A stretch of 64,000 bases of DNA from E44-bin89 sp034409565 (GTDB lineage: Bacteria > Chloroflexota > Dehalococcoidia > Dehalococcoidales > RBG-16-60-22). How positions within the stretch are numbered: position 1 is the stretch's first letter; each line of letters starts with the position of its first letter. Both the position numbers and the translations under genes were made by a program. The stretch lies in NCBI GenBank assembly GCA_034409565.1, contig DAOUMS010000001.1, forward strand, positions 176,962 through 240,961, written 5' to 3'. The notes below the pieces were generated by a model that did not search any database, was not told the origin of the DNA, and was given only the letters and a program-made list of their open reading frames with translations. Positions 17,368 to 26,465 of the stretch are shown here, piece after piece.

Positions 17368-18864
17368 CTAGCCACCTAACAGTCCCATAATGGGCGAGAT
17401 ACCGAGCTTGATAACGTCGGTGATAATGGCCGGATAAATGCCGACCAGCATAATCACTGCTATGAGAGCAAACATATATACTTTCTCCAGGGTATCGGCA
17501 TCAGCTGTGCCGTCGTACTGCTCCAGCGGCGGACCGTAAAAAACGCGCTGCAGCATCCATAATATATAGCCGGCGGTAACCACCACGCCGAGCACACCCA
17601 GGATGGTATAGCCCTGAATCCAGGGCACGACTGTTGAAGAGTAGCTGCCGACAAAGACCAAAAACTCGGCGGCAAAGCCACTGGTGCTGGGCAGACCCAG
17701 AGAGGCCAGACCGGCCACGGAGAAGACCACGGTGATTACCGGCACCTGTCTTGCCAGGCCGCCCAGTCTGCGCAGGTCGCGCTCGTGGGCGTTGTGCATC
17801 ACCAGCCCTACCATGGCGAAGAGCAGGCCGGTGACCAGGCCGTGGCTGAACATCTGTAAAGCGGCACCGACCAGGCTCACCTTGCCCAGGGCGAAGATAC
17901 CCAGCAGGACATAGCCCATGTGGCTGATGCTGCTGTATGCAATCAGCCGCTTGAAGTCGGTCTGGCGCATGGTAACCGCCGCACCGTAAAGCACGCCGAT
18001 GATGGCCAGTATGACCAGTATGATGGCGTACTGCTGGGCCACTGGCGGGAACATGGTCACGCAGAGTCGAATCATGCCGTAGCCGCCCATCTTGATGAGC
18101 ACGCCGGCCAGCATGACGCTGACCGCGGTCGGCGCGTCGGTATGGGCATCGGGCAGCCAGGTGTGGAACGGAAAGACCGGCAGCTTGACGGCAAAGCCGA
18201 TGAGCAACAGCCAGAAAATAGGTGCCGCTGGCATGATGGACTGCACCAGTCCCAGACCGCCCCGGCCAATCTCCAGCATGCTCAGGCTGCCGGTGGTGAA
18301 GTAAAGGCTGAGGATGCCAGCCAGCATAAAGGCGCTGCCGAAGAGGGTATATACCACGTACTTGATGGCCGAGTATTCTTTGCGTCCCGCCCCCCAGATA
18401 TTGATTAAGAAGTACATCGGGATGACCTCTATCTCCCACATGATGAAGAAGAGCAGCAGGTCGAAGGAGAGGAAGACGCCGAGGATGCTGGTCTCCAGGA
18501 GCAGGAGCCAGGCGAAGTACTCGCGTACCCTGAGGTCAATCTTCCAGGAAATCAAGACGGCCAGGAAGCCGAGGAAAGCGGTGAGCAGCATCAAAGGCAG
18601 GCTCAGGCCGTCCACGCCCAAGTGGTAGTAGGCGTTGATGGGGGCAATCCACAGCGCCCTCTCTTCGAACTGAATCAGGCCGGCGGCTTCGGGCGACCGG
18701 TCAAACAGGGCGAAAAGGATGATAGCCAAAGCAAACGGCACGAAGGTGAAGAGCGCCGCCGTCCATTTGATTACTCTGGCTCGATTACTGAGCACAAAAG
18801 CAATGAGCACCGCGCCCACCGCAGGCAGGAAGAGTATCGTTGTCAGATAGCCTGAACCCAGCAA
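17368..18864 (-). CDS. nuoM: Complex I subunit NuoM
   Basis: A 498-residue antiporter-like membrane subunit. The family motifs PVFPFHTWLPDAHTDAPT and MWEIEVIPMYFLI (with the functional Glu of helix 5) are present. The start is TTG 18864 behind AAAAGAGGAG. It lies 15 nt after nuoL and 21 nt before nuoN. Confidence 0.95.
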   Translation of the reverse strand: MLGSGYLTTILFLPAVGAVLIAFVLSNRARVIKWTAALFTFVPFALAIILFALFDRSPEAAGLIQFEERALWIAPINAYYHLGVDGLSLPLMLLTAFLGFLAVLISWKIDLRVREYFAWLLLLETSILGVFLSFDLLLFFIMWEIEVIPMYFLINIWGAGRKEYSAIKYVVYTLFGSAFMLAGILSLYFTTGSLSMLEIGRGGLGLVQSIMPAAPIFWLLLIGFAVKLPVFPFHTWLPDAHTDAPTAVSVMLAGVLIKMGGYGMIRLCVTMFPPVAQQYAIILVILAIIGVLYGAAVTMRQTDFKRLIAYSSISHMGYVLLGIFALGKVSLVGAALQMFSHGLVTGLLFAMVGLVMHNAHERDLRRLGGLARQVPVITVVFSVAGLASLGLPSTSGFAAEFLVFVGSYSSTVVPWIQGYTILGVLGVVVTAGYILWMLQRVFYGPPLEQYDGTADADTLEKVYMFALIAVIMLVGIYPAIITDVIKLGISPIMGLLGG

Positions 18865-18879
18865 TTTAAACTCCTCTTT

Positions 18880-20796
18880 TTAACCGAAGAAGTAAATCAC
18901 GAAAACAATCGCCAGTATGCCGATGCCGATGAAAAGGCCGTAGAGCTGGAGCTGCCCGGTCTGGGCATGGCGGATGACCCGGCCACTGACGATGGCGCCA
19001 TCGGCCACGCCGTTGACCGTCCCGTCCACGACCTTGTTATCGAACTGCTCAAAGGCGGCGAAAAGTCCTTTGAGCAGGGCATTCCTCACGATGATATTCT
19101 CATAAAGTTCGTCAAACCAGTATTTGCGGTAGAACAGCGTGTAGAGCGGCTTGAACATGCCGCCGATTCTTTCCGCGGAAAGCCACGATTTACGGTACAT
19201 GGCGTAGGCAAGTAAGATTCCGGCCCCCGCTAGTAGCAACGAAATCCAGGGGAGCGGTTGGGTGAAGGGGTGGAAGAGGCCGGCAAAGAAACTGTGAGTC
19301 TCCCCGTGCCCCATGAAGACATCAAAGTGCCCGGTTACATTCCAGAACCCGGAGAATATGGCGAGTGTGGCCAGGATTATCAGTGGTATGGTCATTACCC
19401 GGGGCGATTCATGGGGCTGACCGTGGTGCGCCTCGTGGCCGTGGGCGTTGGGGTCGCCGCCCCGGTACTCCCCGCCGAAGGTCATGAACACGGCGCGGAA
19501 CATGTAGAAGGCAGTCATGAAGACGGTAATCATCGCCAGGTAGAAGAGCACTGGCTGGTGTTCAAAGGCGCTGATAACAATCTCGTCCTTGCTCCAGAAG
19601 CCGGAGAGCGGCCAGATGCCGGCGATGCTCAGCGAGGCGATGACAAAAGTAATGTAGGTCCAGGGCATGTACTTTTTCAGGCCGCCCATCAGGCGCATGT
19701 CAAAGGTGCCGGTGGCGTGGTTGACGCTGCCCGCCCCGAGAAATAAGAGCGCCTTGAAAAAGGCGTGATTGAACAGGTGCCAGATGCCGATGGCTACCCC
19801 GCCCGCGCCCAGGCCGAGCATCATGTAGCCGAGCTGGCTGATGGTGGAGTAGGCCAGCACCCGCTTGATGTCGTTCATTACCAGCCCCATGGAGGCGGCG
19901 AAGATGGCGGTTACCCCGCCGATGATGGCCACCGTGGTCAGGGCTTCCGTGGAATGCGCGAAGAGGGGGAACATGCGGGCCACCAGGAAGACGCCCGCCG
20001 CGACCATCGTGGCCGCATGGATGAGGGCGCTGACCGGTGTCGGGCCCTCCATGGCGTCGGGCAGCCAGACGTGCAGCGGGAACTGGGCTGACTTGCCCAC
20101 CGCGCCGGCGAAGATGCCAATAGCCGCCCAGGTGAGCGTGGTGCCCGCCAGCGCGCCGGCGATGGCCATCTCGTGGAGCTCGTGGATATCGAAAGTGCCC
20201 ATGTTCAGGTAGAGCAGCAGTATGCCGGCTAAAAAGCCGAAGTCGCCGAGCCGGGTAACGATGAACGCCTTCTTGGCGGCATCGGCGGCAGAGGGCTTGT
20301 GGAACCAGAAGCCAATGAGCAGGTACGAGCACAACCCCACCATCTCCCAGAAGACGAACAGGAAGAGCAGGTTATCGGCCATCACCAGCCCAATCATCGA
20401 GGCGGTGAAGAGCGACATCCAGGCGTAGTAGCGGTGATAGCCGGGGTCGCCGTGCATGTAGCCCTGCGAATAAATCTGCACCATCAGGCTGACTACGGTA
20501 ACCACGATGAGCATCACCGTCGTCAGGGAGTCCATAATCAGCCCTAGGTGGATAGTGACGCCGTCCTCGATGACCACCCAGGTCACGTCAGGGACGGGAA
20601 TCTCATGGTGGGGCGAGCCCATAACGGTGAAGAGTGCCCAGATGGACAGGGCCAGTGAGCCGCCAATGGCTAAAATGGTGATATAGCCGGCCACCTTCGA
20701 TTCCGCTTTAATGAAGGGCCGGACAAAAAAGCCGATGATGACAAAGGAGAAGAGCGGGAGCAGGAATATCAGCCAGATAAACTGGTGCGGTATCAT
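18880..20796 (-). CDS. nuoL: Complex I subunit NuoL
   Basis: The largest antiporter-like subunit, 638 residues. FPLHVWLPDAMEGPTPVSALIHAATMVAAG is split across the conserved helices 7-8. A long C-terminal part fits the lateral helix HL and final membrane anchor. Its ATG overlaps the stop of the upstream DUF2007-like gene by 4 nt (ATGA), so the two are translationally coupled. Confidence 0.96.
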   Translation of the reverse strand: MIPHQFIWLIFLLPLFSFVIIGFFVRPFIKAESKVAGYITILAIGGSLALSIWALFTVMGSPHHEIPVPDVTWVVIEDGVTIHLGLIMDSLTTVMLIVVTVVSLMVQIYSQGYMHGDPGYHRYYAWMSLFTASMIGLVMADNLLFLFVFWEMVGLCSYLLIGFWFHKPSAADAAKKAFIVTRLGDFGFLAGILLLYLNMGTFDIHELHEMAIAGALAGTTLTWAAIGIFAGAVGKSAQFPLHVWLPDAMEGPTPVSALIHAATMVAAGVFLVARMFPLFAHSTEALTTVAIIGGVTAIFAASMGLVMNDIKRVLAYSTISQLGYMMLGLGAGGVAIGIWHLFNHAFFKALLFLGAGSVNHATGTFDMRLMGGLKKYMPWTYITFVIASLSIAGIWPLSGFWSKDEIVISAFEHQPVLFYLAMITVFMTAFYMFRAVFMTFGGEYRGGDPNAHGHEAHHGQPHESPRVMTIPLIILATLAIFSGFWNVTGHFDVFMGHGETHSFFAGLFHPFTQPLPWISLLLAGAGILLAYAMYRKSWLSAERIGGMFKPLYTLFYRKYWFDELYENIIVRNALLKGLFAAFEQFDNKVVDGTVNGVADGAIVSGRVIRHAQTGQLQLYGLFIGIGILAIVFVIYFFG

Positions 20797-20987
20797 AGCT
20801 TCCTCAATACGTCCTTTATAACGTGTCCCTTATCTTTCGGCACCAGGATGGAGTACTCGGCGAACTCCTGGCCGATGGGTACGCCTGAGGCGGGCATGAT
20901 GCGGGTGGGAACCCCTTCTCCCTCGAAGAGCTCTTTCCACATCTCGGCGACCATCAGGCTTCTGGCTTTTTTAACTTCTACCCACAT
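20793..20987 (-). CDS. DUF2007-like small protein embedded in the nuo operon
   Basis: A 64-residue soluble protein between nuoK and nuoL. The pattern WVEVKKARSLMVAEMWKELFEGEGVPTRI followed by a ILVPKD strand resembles DUF2007, a small ferredoxin-like-fold family sometimes called putative signal transducers. It starts 3 nt after the nuoK stop and overlaps nuoL, so it is made in step with the complex. It may be a regulatory or assembly factor; that is inference. It has no cysteine and no membrane helix. Confidence 0.7.
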   Translation of the reverse strand: MWVEVKKARSLMVAEMWKELFEGEGVPTRIMPASGVPIGQEFAEYSILVPKDKGHVIKDVLRKL

Positions 20988-20990
20988 TTG

Positions 20991-21302
20991 TTACCACTTC
21001 AACAAGTCTATTTTACTTACGTCTATGTCTTCTAGGCCGCGGTAGATGGCGAAGATAATGGCCAGACCGACGGCCACCTCGGCCGCGGCCACCACGATGA
21101 CGAAGATGGCAAAGACCTGACCGGTGAGCATGGCCGGCACCACGTAGCGTGAGAAGGCCACCAGCGTGATGTTGACCGCGTTGAGCATTAGCTCCACGCA
21201 CATCAGGATGATGACCGCGTTGCGCTTGGCCAGCACGCCGTAAAGTCCGATGGAGAACAGGACGGCGGACAGTATTAAATAATGTTGCAGACCTATTTCC
21301 AT
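20991..21302 (-). CDS. nuoK: Complex I subunit NuoK
   Basis: A 103-residue membrane subunit with three helices. The conserved CVELMLNAVNI segment holds the buried glutamate needed for proton pumping, and a second acidic residue (AAAEVAVGLAI) lies in helix 3. It starts directly after the nuoJ stop. Confidence 0.95.
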   Translation of the reverse strand: MEIGLQHYLILSAVLFSIGLYGVLAKRNAVIILMCVELMLNAVNITLVAFSRYVVPAMLTGQVFAIFVIVVAAAEVAVGLAIIFAIYRGLEDIDVSKIDLLKW

Positions 21303-21794
21303 TTATTTCTCCCTGGCCAGGACAATTGCGCCTATGATAGCTGAGAGCAGCAGTACCGCGGCGATTTCCACCGGCAATAAATAGCCGCCCTTGCCGAAAA
21401 GGCTGTTGGCCAGCGCCGTGGTGGTCGGTGCTGCCGGCGGCATGCTTGATATCGGCCACGGCGTGTTGATTAGCGTCAGGACGAGCACTTCCAGAAACAG
21501 GATGGCCACGATGAAAGCGGGTATCTGGAACCGACTGTTGGGGCTGCCCCGCTGTACCTCCCGGGTCATCATGATGGCCAGGATAATCAGCACCGATATG
21601 GCGCCCACATAGACCAGAATCTGGACAGCGGCCAGGAAGTCGGCGCTGAGGGTGATGTAAAGACCGGCCACCATTAAAAAGCACAGTATCAGCGATAGCG
21701 CCGCGCGGAAGACGTTGCGCAGCAGCACCACGCCCAGCGCGGCCATGACCGCCACCACTGCCAGTAACCAGAAAGATACAGCCAGTCCCATCAC
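21303..21794 (-). CDS. nuoJ: Complex I subunit NuoJ
   Basis: A 163-residue membrane subunit with five hydrophobic helices. The glycine-bearing helix 3 segment with ILVYVGAISVLIIL is the family signature. It overlaps nuoI by 4 nt and adjoins nuoK. Confidence 0.94.
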   Translation of the reverse strand: MMGLAVSFWLLAVVAVMAALGVVLLRNVFRAALSLILCFLMVAGLYITLSADFLAAVQILVYVGAISVLIILAIMMTREVQRGSPNSRFQIPAFIVAILFLEVLVLTLINTPWPISSMPPAAPTTTALANSLFGKGGYLLPVEIAAVLLLSAIIGAIVLAREK

Positions 21795-22288
21795 TTTTTC
21801 TCCGTTATCTTCTCCACGAGCAGGGTCTGCTTGGGCAATTTTCTGGCCTTATCCGGGTAGAAATAGCCGCTGACCTTCCGCTCCGGCGTTTCCGTCATGA
21901 CCTCTTTGCCCTGCACCAGTTCGCTGCGGCGGTATTTCGCACACTCATAGTTGTGGCTGAAGTACAGCGCTTCGTACGGACAGGCTTCCACACAGAGGCC
22001 GCAGTTGATGCAGTAGCCGGTATCGATTTCGTATTTCTCAACGGCGTATTTGTTTTCCTCTATATTCGTCGAGGTGACGATTTCGATGGCGCCCTGCGGG
22101 CAGGTCTTGGCGCAGGTGCCGCAGCCGGTGCACTTCTGCTGGTTCCAGACGAGTTCATTACCCCGGAAGCGCCGCGAGATGTTGAGTCGCTGCTCAGGGT
22201 ACTGAGATACCGTCGGGTGGCGCAGCAGGTGCCGGATGGTCACCGTCAGGCCCTTGGCGATACCTATGCCGTAACGTTCAAACTTCAA
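21791..22288 (-). CDS. nuoI: Complex I subunit NuoI, 2[4Fe-4S]
   Basis: A 165-residue ferredoxin-like subunit that passes electrons to NuoB. It has two classic clusters, CTGCGTCAKTCP and CINCGLCVEACP. It overlaps nuoH by 11 nt. With NuoEFG absent, NuoI is a likely entry point for electrons from an external donor such as ferredoxin (inference). Confidence 0.96.
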   Translation of the reverse strand: MKFERYGIGIAKGLTVTIRHLLRHPTVSQYPEQRLNISRRFRGNELVWNQQKCTGCGTCAKTCPQGAIEIVTSTNIEENKYAVEKYEIDTGYCINCGLCVEACPYEALYFSHNYECAKYRRSELVQGKEVMTETPERKVSGYFYPDKARKLPKQTLLVEKITEKK

Positions 22289-23405
22289 TTCTGCCCCATC
22301 CTAACCGGAAGAAAAATTTCGACCATATAAGTACCATGAGCGCCATAACGGCGATATTGACGATAATCATTGCCCAGGCCAGCTCGGTGGGCCAGCCGGC
22401 CAGCACCTGCCACGCGGTGATGAACAGATTTATAATTGACATGGGGAAGAGGAACTTCCAGGCGAGGGCCATCAACTGGTCGATTCTTATTCTGGGCAGG
22501 GTGGTGCGCGTCCAGACCATGGCGAAGAAGACGATGACCACCTTGATAATGAACCAGAGCCAGGGCGGCAGCAGCGGGCCTCTCCAGCCGCCGAGGAAGA
22601 GGGTGGTGATGATGGCGGAGATGGCCACCGCCTCGGCATACTCCACTAGATAGAACATGGCGAACTTCATGCCCGAGTACTCGGTGTGGAAGCCGGCCAC
22701 GATTTCCGAGTCGGCCTCCATGAGGTCGAACGGGCTGCGGTTTATCTCGGCGCAGCCGGCAGCAAAGAAAAGCAGGAAGCCGAGAGGCTGGAGCAGGATA
22801 AACGGTACGTCCTGTGCCAGCACCATCTGGTTCAATGATAATGAGCCGGCAATCAGGACCACGCCGACGATGGCCAGTACCAGCGGTATCTCGTAGCTGA
22901 CGACGGCGGCCACATTGCGCATGGCACCGAGCAGAGAGTACTTGTTGCTGGAGCCCCACCCTGCCATGAAAATGCCCACCGTGGACACCGAGCTGATGGC
23001 CACCACGTAGAGGATGCCGATATTGAGGTCGGCCAGCAGGGCCCCGTTCTGGAACGGTATCACGGCGAAGAGCATCAGCGCGGGCGCGAAGGCAATCACC
23101 GGCGCCAGCCAGTGGACGAGCTTATCGGCGGCCGTCGGGACAATATTCTCTTTGAGCAGCACCTTGATGGCGTCGGCCACGGGCTGGAGGAGGCCAAAGG
23201 GACCAGTGCGGTTTGGCCCCAGGCGTGACTGCATCCGGCCCATCCCACGCCGCTCGATGTAGATGACGCCCATCACCATGGTCAGGACAAAACCGATGAT
23301 GACCACGGTAAAGAAGAGCCAGTGCCACCAGAAGCCGCCCGGCCAGTCGGGTGGGACGGCCTGTAACCTGGCCAGATGGTAAAGACTAAGCTCTGCGGTT
23401 GCCAT
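22278..23405 (-). CDS. nuoH: Complex I subunit NuoH
   Basis: A 375-residue quinone-site membrane subunit with eight helices. The ERRGMGRMQSRLGPNRTGPFG loop near residues 51-71 and the FDLMEADSEIVAGFHTEYSG loop that lines the quinone channel are intact. ATG 23405 shares one nucleotide with the nuoD stop (TAATG). Confidence 0.96.
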   Translation of the reverse strand: MATAELSLYHLARLQAVPPDWPGGFWWHWLFFTVVIIGFVLTMVMGVIYIERRGMGRMQSRLGPNRTGPFGLLQPVADAIKVLLKENIVPTAADKLVHWLAPVIAFAPALMLFAVIPFQNGALLADLNIGILYVVAISSVSTVGIFMAGWGSSNKYSLLGAMRNVAAVVSYEIPLVLAIVGVVLIAGSLSLNQMVLAQDVPFILLQPLGFLLFFAAGCAEINRSPFDLMEADSEIVAGFHTEYSGMKFAMFYLVEYAEAVAISAIITTLFLGGWRGPLLPPWLWFIIKVVIVFFAMVWTRTTLPRIRIDQLMALAWKFLFPMSIINLFITAWQVLAGWPTELAWAMIIVNIAVMALMVLIWSKFFFRLGWGRIEV

Positions 23406-24508
23406 TATCTATCAATCTCACCCACGGTAATATCAATGCTGCCAAAGATAATGATGACATCGGCCACCTTCCAGCCGCGCACCATATCGCGCAGTGCCGT
23501 CAGGTTTATCAGGCTCGGCGGGCGGATATGGCAGCGGTAGGGGGCGATGGAATTATCGGATACCAGATAGAAACCGAGTTCGCCCTTGGGGCATTCTAAA
23601 CGGGCATAGGCCTCACCCGCAGGCGGCCGGATGAGGTGGGGCACATCTGCTTTCACCGGACCGGATGGCATTTGTGCCATCGCCTGCTCGATAATGCGCA
23701 GGCTCTGCCGCATTTCTGCTACCCTCTGGCGGTAGCGGTCGTAGCAGTCGCCCGATTCTTGGGTTGGCACGTCAAAATCAAAGCGGTCGTATACCGAATA
23801 CGGGTCAGCCTTGCGGATGTCCCAGTTCACGCCGCTGGCGCGGAGCACCGGCCCGCTGACCGAGCAGTTTATCGCCTGCTCTTTGCTTAAAATACCGACC
23901 CCCCTGGAACGGGCGATTAATATCTCGTTCTGCATTAAAAGGCGGTCGTACTCGTCCATGAATCGCGGTATCATGTCCATGAACTTGCGCAGGGCGGGCA
24001 TGAACTCCTCGGGCAGGTCCTGGCTGACGCCGCCCACGCGCATGTAGTTATAGGTAAGCCGCTGGCCGCTGACCATCTCAAAGAGGTCAACGATTCTCTC
24101 CCGCTCCCGGAACATGTAGAGGAAGGGGGTGAAGTAGGCACCGCAGTCGTTCAAAAAGGAGCCCACGGCAATCAGGAGGGCGGCGATGCGCTGCAGTTCC
24201 GCTATGATAACCCGGATGTACTCGGCGCGCTCCGGCACTTTAATCCTCGCCAGCTTCTCCACCGCCAGGCAGTAGGCGAAGTTATTGCTCATCGAGGAGA
24301 TATAGTCGAGCCGGTCGGTGAGGGGGATGATGCCGGTATAGGTCCTCTGCTCGGCCAGTTTTTCTATGCCGCGGTGCAGGTAGCCGAACACTGGCTCGAT
24401 GTCAACCACCACCTCGCCGTCCAGCGTGGCCCTCATGCGGAACACGCCGTGGGTGCTGGGGTGCACCGGGCCCATATTGAGCACAAAAGGTTCGGTTCGC
24501 AGCGCCAT
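23405..24508 (-). CDS. nuoD: Complex I subunit NuoD (49 kDa)
   Basis: A 367-residue subunit related to NiFe-hydrogenase large subunits. The N-terminal MGPVHPSTHGVFR and the GYLHRGIEKLAEQRTY blocks carry the His and Tyr region of the quinone site. It is a separate gene, not fused to nuoC. Start and stop both overlap neighbours by one base. Confidence 0.96.
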   Translation of the reverse strand: MALRTEPFVLNMGPVHPSTHGVFRMRATLDGEVVVDIEPVFGYLHRGIEKLAEQRTYTGIIPLTDRLDYISSMSNNFAYCLAVEKLARIKVPERAEYIRVIIAELQRIAALLIAVGSFLNDCGAYFTPFLYMFRERERIVDLFEMVSGQRLTYNYMRVGGVSQDLPEEFMPALRKFMDMIPRFMDEYDRLLMQNEILIARSRGVGILSKEQAINCSVSGPVLRASGVNWDIRKADPYSVYDRFDFDVPTQESGDCYDRYRQRVAEMRQSLRIIEQAMAQMPSGPVKADVPHLIRPPAGEAYARLECPKGELGFYLVSDNSIAPYRCHIRPPSLINLTALRDMVRGWKVADVIIIFGSIDITVGEIDR

Positions 24509-24948
24509 TATATAAAGTCCTTCCGCAGCGGATGTCCGGCAAAGCCCTCCCAGAGGAAAATGCGCTTCATGTTGGGGTGGCCCTCGAAGGTGATGCCGAA
24601 AAGGTCGTAGATTTCTCTTTCCTGAAAGTCAGCCCCCTGCCACAGGCCCACCACCGAGGGCAAGACCGGGTTCTCGCGGTCGTAACATCGCGTCTTGATG
24701 GTCAGGCTGTGGTTATGTTCCAGGGAACTGAGTAAATAAATAACTTCAAAATGATCGTAGTAATCGACCACGGTGATAAAATTGAGAAAGTCGAAGTCCA
24801 GGCCTTCGCTATCTCTCAGGAAGCGGGCGACGTCGGCCAGGGAATCACTCTTCACCACCAGGTTATCCTGGCCGGACTCCACCACGCTGCCGGGGAATTT
24901 CTCTTCAATTTTACTGGCAATTTCTTTGCCGGAAAGTGAAACCGTCAT
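24508..24948 (-). CDS. nuoC: Complex I subunit NuoC (30 kDa)
   Basis: A 146-residue subunit. The C-terminal EREIYDLFGITFEGHPNMKRIFLWEGF pattern, quoted here only in part as EREIYDLFGI and HPNMKRI, is the family signature. It overlaps nuoB by 4 nt (ATGA). It is a peripheral arm scaffold next to NuoD. Confidence 0.95.
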   Translation of the reverse strand: MTVSLSGKEIASKIEEKFPGSVVESGQDNLVVKSDSLADVARFLRDSEGLDFDFLNFITVVDYYDHFEVIYLLSSLEHNHSLTIKTRCYDRENPVLPSVVGLWQGADFQEREIYDLFGITFEGHPNMKRIFLWEGFAGHPLRKDFI

Positions 24949-25562
24949 CTTTCGAGTAACTTTCTCACATCGATGTTTTTGCGTCGGGCAATCTTTTTCT
25001 GCAGCATCTGAATGCCGTAAATGAGGGCCTCAGGGCGGGGCGGGCAGCCCGGCACATAGACGTCCACCGGTATTATCCGGTTGTAGCCCGGTACCACGGC
25101 ATACTCCGCCGAGGCGAAGATACCGCCGCTGATGGCGCAGGCCCCCATGGCGATGACCCATTTTGGCTCCGCCATCTGGTTGTAGATACGCCTCACGTTT
25201 GGCGCCATCTTCCAGGTCAGCGTGCCGGCGGTAATCATCAGGTCGGCCTGGCGGGGCGAGGCGCGCAAAATCTCCATGCCGAAACGTGCCAGGTCAAAGC
25301 GCGGGCCGTTGGCGGCAATCAGCTCGAAGGCACAGCAGGCGGGAAAGCAGATGGCCGGCCAGAGCGAGGAGCGCCGCCCCCAGTTAATCACCGCGTCTAC
25401 CGTGGTCAGCAGAATATTCTGCTCCAGCGCCTCATCAAGCCACCGGTCAGGGTCAGGAATCGGCTCCTGGCTATCTGCCTTCAGGTCTTCGATAACCTGG
25501 CCCTCTGCCCGGTCCAGGTCAATATCGGCATAAATATATTTTCTGGCGGGCTTTATTTCCAT
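24945..25562 (-). CDS. nuoB: Complex I subunit NuoB, N2 cluster
   Basis: A 205-residue subunit that binds the terminal N2 [4Fe-4S] cluster next to the quinone. The adjacent cysteines (FPACCAFE), the MGACAISGG cysteine and the GCPPRPE cysteine supply the four ligands. An N-terminal extension of about 50 acidic residues precedes the core and is longer than in many homologues. The start overlaps nuoA by 10 nt, which supports it. Confidence 0.95.
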   Translation of the reverse strand: MEIKPARKYIYADIDLDRAEGQVIEDLKADSQEPIPDPDRWLDEALEQNILLTTVDAVINWGRRSSLWPAICFPACCAFELIAANGPRFDLARFGMEILRASPRQADLMITAGTLTWKMAPNVRRIYNQMAEPKWVIAMGACAISGGIFASAEYAVVPGYNRIIPVDVYVPGCPPRPEALIYGIQMLQKKIARRKNIDVRKLLER

Positions 25563-25924
25563 TCCAGGACCTTCTTTTTCCAGGCATAGACGTAGCCGAC
25601 CAGTATGATGGCCACCAGTATCAATATGGCGACAAGGCTGGCCATGCCCAGCGCTCGCAGGTTGACCGCCCAGGGGTACAGGAAGACCACCAGCACGTCA
25701 AGGGCCAGGAATATCAGGGCATAGAAATAGTAATGGAAGTTGAACTGGACCCAGGTCTTGCCGATGGTCTCCATGCCGCATTCAAAGATGGAGTTTTTTA
25801 TGGGGTTGGGGTTGTGGGGGACGATTTTAAGGAACCTGAGGGCGATGGGGATAATTACCATGAGAAGAGTAAAAAGAACAGCCGCGATAAGAAACAGTCC
25901 AATAGAGCCGTAGTTCGTGAGCAA
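25553..25924 (-). CDS. nuoA: Complex I subunit NuoA
   Basis: A 123-residue membrane subunit with three helices. The FECGMETIG loop holds the conserved cysteine between helices 1 and 2, and FLALDVLVVFLYPWA is the conserved second helix. The start appears to be TTG 25924 with GAGGCAGGTAG upstream. It is the first nuo gene. Confidence 0.92.
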   Translation of the reverse strand: MLTNYGSIGLFLIAAVLFTLLMVIIPIALRFLKIVPHNPNPIKNSIFECGMETIGKTWVQFNFHYYFYALIFLALDVLVVFLYPWAVNLRALGMASLVAILILVAIILVGYVYAWKKKVLEWK

Positions 25925-25955
25925 CTACCTGCCTCGCAAAAAAATTTATGGTCGT

Positions 25956-25985
25956 AGTATATCATACTCACTTTCGGCAAGGCAA
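25956..25985 (-). promoter_or_regulatory. Candidate internal promoter directly upstream of nuoA
   Basis: On the minus strand TTGCCT (25980-25985) and TATACT (25956-25961) are 18 nt apart, between the 85-residue membrane protein gene and nuoA. It could give nuo extra transcription beyond the upstream promoter. Confidence 0.4.
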
Positions 25986-26014
25986 GTTGTCCATGCAGGG
26001 GCTCTTTTTCTGGT

Positions 26015-26272
26015 TTAGCTGCGGAAGATTAACAGCACTACGGCCGTAATGGAGCTGACAAAAGAGACGATAGCAGAACCCATGAAGACTTTCACCAGAA
26101 TATTTCTGACCATCTCCAGTGTCTCGTAGCACCAGTCCAGGTGCTCAATATAAACGTTGAACCAGCCCTGTCCGACCATGAAGACGATGATGGTCAAGAA
26201 AGCGGAGATGAAGAAGATGTAAAGGGCTACTTTAAGGCTGGTATTCCCCGTATCTTTAGTCTCGTTTGCCAT
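26015..26272 (-). CDS. Small two-helix membrane protein upstream of nuoA
   Basis: An 85-residue protein of unknown family. Two hydrophobic helices (about residues 14-35 and 60-83) flank a short loop rich in aromatic and acidic residues. It lies 90 nt upstream of nuoA on the same strand and has a consensus promoter, so it may lead the nuo operon transcript. A role in complex I assembly or anchoring is only a guess from position. Confidence 0.7.
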   Translation of the reverse strand: MANETKDTGNTSLKVALYIFFISAFLTIIVFMVGQGWFNVYIEHLDWCYETLEMVRNILVKVFMGSAIVSFVSSITAVVLLIFRS

Positions 26273-26301
26273 ATCAATTCACCTGAGAGAATTGTAAACG
26301 A

Positions 26302-26330
26302 AGTATAAGGCGCTTTCTATGCTATGTCAA
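26302..26330 (-). promoter_or_regulatory. Predicted promoter of the small membrane protein and nuo operon
   Basis: On the minus strand TTGACA (26325-26330) and TATACT (26302-26307) are separated by exactly 17 nt, about 30 nt upstream of the start codon. Confidence 0.65.
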
Positions 26331-26382
26331 TAATGTTCCACCTGAAACAAGGAAATCTTATGGACGTCAGTACTGTGTTTTA

Positions 26383-26412
26383 TTGACATTGCTCCGGCTC
26401 CTTTTGTAAACT
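26383..26412 (+). promoter_or_regulatory. Predicted tldD promoter
   Basis: TTGACA (26383-26388) and TAAACT (26407-26412) are 18 nt apart. The leader would be about 45 nt. It is divergent from the nuo-side promoter. Confidence 0.5.
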
Positions 26413-26465
26413 GACTTCGTCCAAGCATTGCATCATCGCTATTTTCAGTCTGGAGTAATATAATC

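Noticed and set aside
17501..18439. Open frame of 312 codons inside nuoM in another frame
   Set aside because: Its product is Arg/His/Pro-rich, typical of a shifted frame in a membrane protein gene.
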